A stretch of 12,707 bases of DNA from contig CAIWHI010000162.1 of NCBI GenBank assembly GCA_903912435.1, forward strand, positions 1 through 12,707, written 5' to 3'. This DNA is from an uncultured Bacteroidota bacterium (GTDB taxonomy: Bacteria > Bacteroidota > Bacteroidia > Chitinophagales > Chitinophagaceae). How positions within the stretch are numbered: position 1 is the stretch's first letter; every line of letters starts with the position of its first letter. Both the position numbers and the translations under genes were made by a program. The notes below the pieces were generated by a model, which saw nothing but the letters and a program-made list of their open reading frames with translations, was not told where the DNA came from and did not search any database. Below are positions 6,933 through 12,707 of the stretch, piece by piece.

Positions 6933-7136
6933 TACCTTCGTTTAGTTGGTACATTGCAATATTACGATTAATGAACGCAATTTTTATTCTCCTCAATTAA
7001 TCGATAACAATTATTTCATTTTGGGTTAATGCTTGATTATAAATTTAGGATGTTAATTAGTTGTGCTCAATTACCAATTTTTTGGGTATTTCTAGTCTAA
7101 GTAAGTTTGGAACTATTTTATCAGGATGAAATTTTA

Positions 7137-7173
7137 AATTAGAAAGGCAACCATACAGGTTGCCTTTCTAATT
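7137..7173 (-). terminator. Intrinsic terminator of the lipoprotein gene
   Basis: AATTAGAAAGGCAACC (7137-7152) and GGTTGCCTTTCTAATT (7158-7173) form a perfect 16-bp stem with a 5-base loop. Read on the minus strand it lies 45 bases after the stop of the gene at 7219-7929 and runs into TTTAAAATTT. It could also act on transcription from the other side, but no + strand gene ends here. Confidence 0.82.
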
Positions 7174-7218
7174 CATTTAACGACAATTATAATTTATAAA
7201 CTCTTTAAACAACTGCCT

Positions 7219-7929
7219 CTATATCTTAGTTAATGTAGTAGTACATGTATGCGGTACCAGGTTATATATACCAGTTAATGTATAATTTAGTACCATTGTA
7301 CTACCATTAAATGTACCGGTTCCATTAGTAAGCCTAAAATCTCCTGAATTATGGTCCTCTATTGTTAATGTGCCATTTGAGCAATTCACATCCACATATG
7401 CCGTCATTGTGTATAGGGGGACAGATATTTGGTTTGCTAACCCTGTAAGAATATTAGCTGAGTAGGTATTACTGTCTATATATGGTGAAGAAGCATCCTT
7501 TGCTTTATAATATCCTACTAATATTGGTACACAATCAGGACTTGCATTTACAATAACATTAAAGGTATAAGATTTCTTACTTGTAGACGCAGATGAAGAA
7601 GTAATAGTAACAGGATAGGAGCCTGGTGCTACATTCTTAACGTTAAATTGAATTACAGTGTTATAGGTTGGCGTACCTGAAATGGATACTGGTGTAGCTG
7701 TAATACCCGATGGCATACCCGATGGTGTTAAGGTAACAGGCTCCTGGGTTCCGGTTTGGAATTCTACAGTTACCGGCAGGTAAAACGTAGTATCTGCGTA
7801 TTGCCTTACATTTACATCTGTAAATCCATTAACAATATAGGTGAATTTTGGGCTGTCTGAACTTTTCTTACATTTGATAAAGACTAAGGCAAATAATGCC
7901 ACCACGATTAAAAGGCTGGTTTTTTTCAT
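7219..7929 (-). CDS. Predicted lipoprotein with Ig-like domain and lipocalin-like C-terminal half
   Basis: A 236-residue protein. The N-terminus MKKTSLLIVVALFALVFIKC followed by KKSSDSP is a lipoprotein signal with Cys20 as the lipidated residue. The box FIKC is not classical because Lys precedes Cys, but Cys-Lys-Lys after a hydrophobic run is common in this phylum. Residues about 27-125 form an Ig-like beta-sandwich (SGMPSGITATPVSISGTPTY resembles the putative-Ig 'GLPxGxxxxxxxGxISGTPT' pattern). Residues about 130-236 alternate short beta strands with Cys129, Cys181 and Cys229 and the strings GYYKAKDAS, GTLTIEDHNSG and GTGTFNGSTMVLNYTL. This resembles small lipocalin-like or calycin-like barrels of Bacteroidota, but I cannot name a family. 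The likely place is the periplasmic or outer face of the envelope. ATG 7929 is preferred over an upstream TTG at 7971, since a -7 element lies between them. Confidence 0.8.
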   Translation of the reverse strand: MKKTSLLIVVALFALVFIKCKKSSDSPKFTYIVNGFTDVNVRQYADTTFYLPVTVEFQTGTQEPVTLTPSGMPSGITATPVSISGTPTYNTVIQFNVKNVAPGSYPVTITSSSASTSKKSYTFNVIVNASPDCVPILVGYYKAKDASSPYIDSNTYSANILTGLANQISVPLYTMTAYVDVNCSNGTLTIEDHNSGDFRLTNGTGTFNGSTMVLNYTLTGIYNLVPHTCTTTLTKI

Positions 7930-7955
7930 AAGTTTTGATTTTAGATTATCCAGCG

Positions 7956-7963
7956 CAAATATA
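7956..7963 (-). promoter_or_regulatory. Probable -7 element for the lipoprotein gene
   Basis: On the minus strand this reads TATATTTG, a full match to the phylum's TAnnTTTG -7 element, 26 bases before ATG 7929. No TTTG lies at the usual 17-23 base spacing. TTG is present only 27 bases upstream (7991-7993), so the -33 element is poor or missing and an activator may be needed. Confidence 0.5.
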
Positions 7964-8070
7964 CCATGCAAATTTAATTATTATGTACTGCAATTAATTA
8001 TTTCATATTATGCGTTAGGATTTAAGGCACCTACTATAAGTGTAATATTAACTTTCAATTAGTGCTGCAC

Positions 8071-11000
8071 CTAGAAATCACTCCCCAAGGAGAAGTAAAA
8101 AATTGCCGGGCTAAGGTCAATATTAGATGCCACGTCCAGGCGCATATAATAGCCCAGTATTGAGGTGCGGAGCCCACCGCCATAACCCACTGCAAGTCCT
8201 CCGCTATTAGGTATGGAGAACTTTACAAATACATTATTGGCCGAATTGGGTTGTGGATATGTAGGAAAGGAATAAGTAGATGTTGTAGCATTGGCATCGG
8301 GCAAAAATCCTTTCCAGGCATCACCCATATCGCAAAAGGCCACCAACTGCAGGTTCTTCAATATGGTAGATTGTATCGGGCGTTTCAAAAAGGTGGTAAT
8401 TACAGGTAGCCTGAATTCGGTATTAAACAGAAACATATTATTACCCACTCTGGCATATTGCTTATAACCTCGTAGCGGCGTTGATAAGGTTTGGAAACCA
8501 TACCTTGGGTCGGGTGCCTGATCGGCATTTGCGGCATTTTGTGGTGCCAGCCAGTTGTCAACCCCGCCTTGAAGGTATTCTACCTCGCTCGATCCATCTG
8601 AGTGGGCATACACCACCCTGTTGGCCAGTATAAAATGCTTGAAAATCTTCTGGTAATTACGGAAATCAAACCCCAGGTTATAACAGTTTTTATGATCCTT
8701 ATTCAACCCATAAAGCAACTCGCTATATATTTTATACCTCGTGCCAAATCTAATATTCATTTCAGGGCTTATAGTATTGTCAAATACATATTCCAGCCTG
8801 CTCAATGATGTATATACATCAGGTATCTTTACCTCGTAGGTGAGGCTAAGGGTATCAGTAGCTTTCTCTATTAGTTTATCCTGCCTCAATGCAGTATGGA
8901 ACCGCACACTATGTATACGATCTATAGGCCAGCTAAGGTCGCCCTGAACCATATTGGTCACTGTTTTGAAAAGCTGGTCTTGAACAAACAATACTGTTCC
9001 TGTTGATGATTCATAGGCCACCGGTATATTCTTTTTGTCCTGGGTGCGTAGGAAGAGTAGCCCCCAGTCAAGTCGGTGTTTTACATTCTGGTATTGCAGG
9101 AAATAAGTGGCTGCCGATAAATTTATAGGCAATTGGAAGCCCACATTTATCCTGTAATCTTCCATCAGTTCATTCATGCTTAGGGTAGTCAAGGCTCCTA
9201 GAGAAGGATTGACGTAGGTTCCACCATTGGTTGCTATAGACTGGTATTGCGAAAACAGCAGACTATTATCTAGTTTGATGCTAAAGAAGTCGGGTTTAAA
9301 ACTATGCCTGTAATTGGCAGGTTTCATTTTTACATAATTACTATCGGTAATTTCATTCAGCACATTACTATCTGCCTCCTGGTTTTCACCTGTGGAAGCA
9401 TAAGTCTTGTTTTGTTTTGGTTTAGCTTTTAGTTTTGTCTGGTAGCTCGTATCCGTAAATTCAGATTGAAAGGTGTTACCACCTTTTATTTCAGGTTCAT
9501 CAGGTGCATCATTATTCCTTACATATTTGCCGCCCTTAAATATCACTTTATTGGTACTAGCTCCTGTTGTGGCCGATGTGGATTCAGGTTTTTCAATGGA
9601 AAGTGTTGTGGGTGTTAAATGCTTTTCTGTGGCATTAACGCCGGGCATCTGCAATTCGTGAAAGTAAACCCTGTATTTATCCTTTTCCTGTATCACGTCA
9701 GCCACTCCCAGGCTTGCCAGGTTATACTGATGGTTGAGGATGCTTGATGAATAATTGGTGATGGGCACAGAGTAGGCAGTGTCCATATTATGCTTGTCCC
9801 TGGCAAACATAACCACATATTTATTGGTAATACCATTGGCATCATACAGGTAGGCGAAATTATCAGAACCATATTGAATAGGCTGGCTAATGTGCCCGGT
9901 TTTAATATCACTGCACTGCAGCAGTTGTTTACTTTTGGTTTTAGTATTGTAGAAAAACACATTGATAGGCCCTGTAGGCAATTCATTTACACCCAGTGGC
10001 ACATCCATATTAGGTTTAGGTCGGTTAGACAGGAATATGATGCCTTTTCTTGAGCCCCCACTTACAAATTGAGGTTCTGTATCATCCCACACATCATCTG
10101 TAATATTGGTCATCCTATTACCTTTGAAGGTATACATGTAGAGGTCAGTCTGGCTTTTTTTGATGGCAGAGAAAACCATATTGTCATCGTCCTCCATAAA
10201 GGCGATACCTAAGGCGCGGTCGAATCTGTTTTTTGGGATATAGTAATTTTCTATTTTACCCCTAAGGCTGTTATAAATGCGCAATTGGGTACGATCACCT
10301 TTTTTGAACAACACACCAAGTTTTAAGCCATTGTTAGACCATGCCAATAAGGGGTAAGTGGGGTCGGTTTGTTCGGTAAGGTCTTTCTGGCCACCATCAG
10401 CAATTGAGGCTACATCTTCCGAATTGGATGTTTTTTGTACACAAACAGTATATTTACCATCTTTCCATGCCACATAAGCTACATCCGACCCACGGGGCGA
10501 AACCCTGATATTTCTTACTACAGTATTGTCCTTAGGTACTTTAAGTGCAAACAAACCCTTGGAGCTATCTGGTTTTTCCTGCACTTTGGCATCTTTCAGG
10601 TAAACTTCTTTATAAAAATTGATGCACGAATCATAGGCTTTAGCTACTTTCAGATTCAGGTTTTCGGGTTCCTGCATGGCCTTGTTGAGGCTGGTTTTCA
10701 TCTGCATACTGTAGAGCAGATTTTTTACTGTTGATGGCCCATACTGGCTGGAAACAAAACGCCAGAATGCCTTGCCGGCCAATTCGGGGTATTCCTCTGC
10801 CAATTCATAAAAACCGGCCTTAGGTCTTGCTTCCATCAATCCCTTCCATTCACTATTGCTTTTGGGGTCCCAACCATCTACCAGATAGGCTATATACCCA
10901 TCAGTAACCCACTCCGGCAGGTTGAGGAGGAGGGCATTCTTGAGCATTTTTTTAAAATTCTCGCCAAAAATCATGCGCTCCATTACTACCCTGGCCATAC

Positions 11001-11454
11001 CAGCGCGTATCTGGTGGCGCAGGTCGGCATGCTCACCGGTAAAGTATACTACCAGCTTATCGCCTACCAGGTTCACTGTGCCGGCCTTTGTGTTTTCGGT
11101 TAGTTGCGATTCATCCTTAAGGCCCACATTGGTTTGCCTGTATTCATCGTAAGAATTGTACAGGATAATATTGAACCGTTTTGGGAATTGGCCTCCCAGT
11201 TTTTTTTCTATCAGGCTTATATCATTTTCGGCCTCCTCAGCTACATAACGGCCCAGTTGCCTGCCTGCCTTATCGTAGTGGTAAACCCTGAAATGGTGGG
11301 TGTCGAAAAACTTCCAGTCAAATTTGTGGTATTGTATGCGGTTTTGCCCGTAGACCTCCACATACGACTGTCCCCTGCCTGATATGGGTGCTAATATCAG
11401 GATAAGATAGACTAGTGCTATCCCGGCTCGGTATTTAAGTGTAAGGTTTATCAT
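8071..11454 (-). CDS. Envelope protein: degenerate gluzincin-like domain, TolB-like propeller and outer-membrane barrel
   Basis: A 1127-residue protein often annotated as 'translocation protein TolB' in Bacteroidota. Residues 1-28 are a signal peptide (GRG before Gln29). Residues about 31-290 resemble the peptidase-MA-like/gluzincin fold, but the zinc motif HExxH appears as HQIRA (147-151), and the usual 'W-x-x-E-G' helix as WVTDG (182-186), so it is probably inactive. Residues about 310-600 hold PD40-type propeller blades, for example RVSPRGSDVAYVAWKDG, IAFMEDDDNMVFSA and GIIFLSNRPK. Residues about 610-715 are a Thr/Lys/Asn-rich linker. From about 720 the chain is rich in amphipathic strands and ends in IFYFSLGSDF, with a terminal Phe, as in outer-membrane barrels of the BamA/Omp85 type. 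The function is unknown; envelope assembly or protein export is inference. ATG 11454 is the only start in the first 17 codons; AGGAGGT ends directly at it. Confidence 0.82.
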   Translation of the reverse strand: MINLTLKYRAGIALVYLILILAPISGRGQSYVEVYGQNRIQYHKFDWKFFDTHHFRVYHYDKAGRQLGRYVAEEAENDISLIEKKLGGQFPKRFNIILYNSYDEYRQTNVGLKDESQLTENTKAGTVNLVGDKLVVYFTGEHADLRHQIRAGMARVVMERMIFGENFKKMLKNALLLNLPEWVTDGYIAYLVDGWDPKSNSEWKGLMEARPKAGFYELAEEYPELAGKAFWRFVSSQYGPSTVKNLLYSMQMKTSLNKAMQEPENLNLKVAKAYDSCINFYKEVYLKDAKVQEKPDSSKGLFALKVPKDNTVVRNIRVSPRGSDVAYVAWKDGKYTVCVQKTSNSEDVASIADGGQKDLTEQTDPTYPLLAWSNNGLKLGVLFKKGDRTQLRIYNSLRGKIENYYIPKNRFDRALGIAFMEDDDNMVFSAIKKSQTDLYMYTFKGNRMTNITDDVWDDTEPQFVSGGSRKGIIFLSNRPKPNMDVPLGVNELPTGPINVFFYNTKTKSKQLLQCSDIKTGHISQPIQYGSDNFAYLYDANGITNKYVVMFARDKHNMDTAYSVPITNYSSSILNHQYNLASLGVADVIQEKDKYRVYFHELQMPGVNATEKHLTPTTLSIEKPESTSATTGASTNKVIFKGGKYVRNNDAPDEPEIKGGNTFQSEFTDTSYQTKLKAKPKQNKTYASTGENQEADSNVLNEITDSNYVKMKPANYRHSFKPDFFSIKLDNSLLFSQYQSIATNGGTYVNPSLGALTTLSMNELMEDYRINVGFQLPINLSAATYFLQYQNVKHRLDWGLLFLRTQDKKNIPVAYESSTGTVLFVQDQLFKTVTNMVQGDLSWPIDRIHSVRFHTALRQDKLIEKATDTLSLTYEVKIPDVYTSLSRLEYVFDNTISPEMNIRFGTRYKIYSELLYGLNKDHKNCYNLGFDFRNYQKIFKHFILANRVVYAHSDGSSEVEYLQGGVDNWLAPQNAANADQAPDPRYGFQTLSTPLRGYKQYARVGNNMFLFNTEFRLPVITTFLKRPIQSTILKNLQLVAFCDMGDAWKGFLPDANATTSTYSFPTYPQPNSANNVFVKFSIPNSGGLAVGYGGGLRTSILGYYMRLDVASNIDLSPAIFYFSLGSDF

Positions 11455-11461
11455 ACCTCCT
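11455..11461 (-). promoter_or_regulatory. Shine-Dalgarno-like AGGAGGT directly abutting the start codon
   Basis: On the minus strand AGGAGGT lies immediately before ATG 11454. It is the fullest anti-16S match in the window, but the spacing of zero to one base is too short for normal use (usually 5-9). CTCC just upstream can pair with GGAG in it around an ACCA loop. The nearby gene start is otherwise unambiguous, so this may be accidental or may slow initiation. Confidence 0.4.
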
Positions 11462-11623
11462 GGTGGAGTTTTGCATCCTATCTATGACGCAGTATTTCAC
11501 TTTTTGTTTAAATCCCATTCTCAATTTCAATCTTTTATGGGCTTAGGCTTTAAACATTAATTTACCTAAACTCCCAAAACAGCCTAAATTGCACCTTATT
11601 TTTCAAATTTACACCAATTCGAC
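11462..11623. promoter_or_regulatory. Divergent intergenic region between the envelope protein and the MBL-fold hydrolase
   Basis: Two genes diverge here, so both promoters should lie within about 160 bases. Candidate -7 elements are TAAATTTG read on the minus strand (11604-11611) for the envelope gene and TATTTTTC (11597-11604) or TAAATTGC (11585-11592) on the + strand for the hydrolase. None has a TTTG or TTG at the proper spacing, so neither promoter is settled. Confidence 0.35.
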
Positions 11624-12262
11624 ATGTTAAATATAAATTTCTTTACGTTTAATGTATTTGAAGAAAATACGTATATCATCATCAATGAAAAGAAGCAATG
11701 CTGGATTGTAGACCCTGGCATGTATGATAAACGTGAAACACAAAAATTAATTGCTTTTATTACAGATAAACAATTGCAACCACAGGCCATTATCAATACC
11801 CATTGCCACCTGGACCATGTATTTGGTGTGCAGGCCCTTGTGGATACTTATAAAATTCCATTTGGTATACACCAAATGGAATTGCCTGTATTGGCAATGG
11901 CTGAAAATTCATCAGCCATGTTTGGAGTGCCTTTTTCAGGAACTCCCAAGCCTACCTTTTTTATCAAAGAGGGTGAGCCATTAAAATTGGGCGATGATAC
12001 CCTTCAGGTATTCCATACTCCAGGCCACTCACCAGGCAGTATATCATTTTATTACAAACCCGGCAATTGGCTTATTTCTGGCGATGTCTTATTCCAGGGC
12101 AGCATTGGCCGCACCGACCTCCCCGGTGGCAATTTCGATACCCTCATAAAAAGCATTCGCACACACCTTTTTACCCTCCCTTCCGAAACCAAGGTTTTAT
12201 CAGGCCATGGCCCTGAAACCTTTATAGGAGAAGAGAAAAAGTACAATCCGTTTTTGAAGTAG
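11624..12262 (+). CDS. Metallo-beta-lactamase-fold hydrolase, glyoxalase II-like (GloC/YcbL type)
   Basis: A 212-residue cytoplasmic enzyme with the full metal set of the fold: THCHLDH (His60, His62, Asp64, His65), His135 in HTPGHSPGS, Asp154 in ISGDVLFQGSIGRTDLPGG, and His195 in LSGHG. This pattern, and a length of about 210 residues with no extra C-terminal domain, matches the small glyoxalase II-like proteins such as Escherichia coli YcbL/GloC. The larger human-type glyoxalase II is about 50 residues longer. The known activity is hydrolysis of S-lactoylglutathione or related thioesters with two bound metal ions; the thiol used in Bacteroidota need not be glutathione. No signal peptide is present. 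ATG 11624 begins the strand MLNINFFTFNVFEENTYII that starts the fold, and no Shine-Dalgarno precedes it. The gene stands alone; no clear terminator follows. The exact substrate cannot be read from the sequence. Confidence 0.9.
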   Translation: MLNINFFTFNVFEENTYIIINEKKQCWIVDPGMYDKRETQKLIAFITDKQLQPQAIINTHCHLDHVFGVQALVDTYKIPFGIHQMELPVLAMAENSSAMFGVPFSGTPKPTFFIKEGEPLKLGDDTLQVFHTPGHSPGSISFYYKPGNWLISGDVLFQGSIGRTDLPGGNFDTLIKSIRTHLFTLPSETKVLSGHGPETFIGEEKKYNPFLK

Positions 12263-12327
12263 TGAAACAAAATAAGCAAGGAATGGGTAAAATAGGTTAA
12301 TCGCCCAAAGATCTTGTTTGCGTGGTC
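12263..12327. other. Gap after the hydrolase, nothing recognisable
   Basis: An AT-rich stretch after the stop codon without ORF, hairpin or T-run. Transcription of the hydrolase probably ends in or beyond the hairpin that begins at 12328. Confidence 0.4.
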
Positions 12328-12366
12328 GCTCTTCTTTTTTGGAGAAGGGCCGGGGGTGAGGCCTCT
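12328..12366. repeat. Dispersed 'GGAGAGGGCCGGGGGTGAGG' type repeat (LTPGPSP repeat)
   Basis: GGAGAAGGGCCGGGGGTGAG (12341-12360) is one base away from the widely dispersed bacterial motif. GCTCTTCT (12328-12335) pairs with AGAAGGGC (12343-12350), 8 bp with one G-T pair and a 7-base loop, so it is a hairpin. Translated on the minus strand it gives LTPGPSP, a string that recurs as spurious peptides in many genomes including Bacteroidota. It is a non-coding repeat and not a gene. Confidence 0.75.
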
Positions 12367-12507
12367 ACCCGATAATTTCAATACCATTGTCAATCATTTT
12401 TGACCTCTCGAGTTTTAACTGGAAAGAGACGCAAGTTGGCAATTCTATTAGGGTAGGTATTTCACTTTTGAACAAATAAATTTCATAGTTACCTAATTTG
12501 ATGGCAC
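12367..12507. other. Gap between two repeats, no gene seen
   Basis: An AT-rich stretch with no credible ORF on either strand. TTTG at 12467-12470 and TAATTTG at 12494-12500 resemble promoter elements on the + strand, but the -7 is one base short and spacing is 23, and no gene follows. Confidence 0.4.
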
Positions 12508-12652
12508 GCCCTGATAAAGGCAAAATATACTAGCCCAGGGCATCGCCCTGGGAGGTAATGATGGCCAAAGAGCCAAGTCCAGCAAGGGCACAATCTCTAG
12601 GTACCTATGGCTATAGATAAACATGGCCATCAATACGATATCGCCCTAGGTA
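12508..12652. repeat. REP-like palindrome cluster
   Basis: The core is CCCAGGGC (12534-12541) and GCCCTGGG (12545-12552), a perfect 8-bp stem with loop ATC. TGATGGCCA (12559-12567) and TGGCCATCA (12624-12632) form a 9-bp perfect inverted repeat spaced by 56 bases. Inside it lies the 10-base palindrome TAGGTACCTA (12598-12607). ATCGCCCT appears at 12542-12549 and again at 12640-12647. The combination GGGC-ATC-GCCC followed by a stretch like AATGATGGCCAAAGAGCCAAG is a familiar multicopy unit in Bacteroidota genomes, in my recollection. No ORF or transposase is present. The unit may continue past 12652 toward the window end. Confidence 0.7.
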
Positions 12653-12707
12653 GCCTATTTAGAAAATCACCCATCCCACAAAAAAATATTTCAAAACAAT
12701 CCTAACA

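Noticed and set aside
7930..7971. Longer N-terminus for the lipoprotein from TTG 7971
   Set aside because: It would put 14 residues before a standard lipoprotein signal and cover the -7 element at 7956-7963.
12052..12393. Minus-strand ORF of 113 codons over the end of the hydrolase gene
   Set aside because: It is antisense to a well-supported gene and its N-terminal part is the LTPGPSP translation of a dispersed non-coding repeat.
12467..12500. Promoter TTTG / TAATTTG pointing to the right end
   Set aside because: The -7 element is one base short, spacing is 23, and only repeat sequence with no gene follows within the window.

Overview
The window is a chromosomal stretch from a member of the Bacteroidota, probably near Chitinophagales or Chitinophagaceae; the placement below phylum is inference. 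The support is two secreted proteins with different type IX secretion system (T9SS) sorting domains, a promoter of the phylum-specific form (TTTG, 20 nt, TAnnTTTG), signal peptidase I sites followed by glutamine, AT-rich start regions mostly without Shine-Dalgarno sequences, and dispersed palindromic repeats of the kind common in this phylum.

Layout. Positions 1-498 hold the 3' end of typA/bipA, a translational GTPase, closed by a good intrinsic terminator. Positions 499-1381 are gene-poor: an AAAAGTY heptamer array, a small antitoxin-like ORF with no toxin beside it (705-902), a REP-like palindrome pair and an AT-rich leader. Positions 1382-5236 encode a 1284-residue secreted protein made of an unassigned N-terminal domain, a series of Ig/PKD-like modules and a C-terminal gliding-motility/T9SS type B domain. 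Its terminator is followed by a separately promoted 307-residue DNRLRE-type protein with a type A sorting domain (5456-6379). A 14-bp perfect hairpin then separates this from three minus-strand genes: a thioredoxin-type arsenate reductase (6486-6932), a 236-residue lipoprotein (7219-7929) and a 1127-residue envelope protein (8071-11454). The last combines a degenerate gluzincin-like domain, a TolB-like beta-propeller and a probable outer-membrane beta-barrel. Divergent from it is a 212-residue metallo-beta-lactamase-fold hydrolase (11624-12262). The right end (12263-12707) has no gene; it carries the known dispersed repeat whose minus-strand translation reads LTPGPSP, and a cluster of REP-like palindromes.

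How the genes relate. Four of the seven complete, recognisable genes make envelope or exported proteins: two T9SS cargoes, one lipoprotein and one probable outer-membrane protein. The other three are typical single housekeeping or stress genes. Most units have their own terminator or wide spacing, so this looks like an ordinary mosaic of single-gene transcription units and not one operon.

I find no convincing evidence of a wholly new system. The best leads are the uncharacterised N-terminal domain of the large T9SS protein, the pseudo-protease/propeller/barrel fusion, and the orphan antitoxin-like ORF beside a REP-like element.
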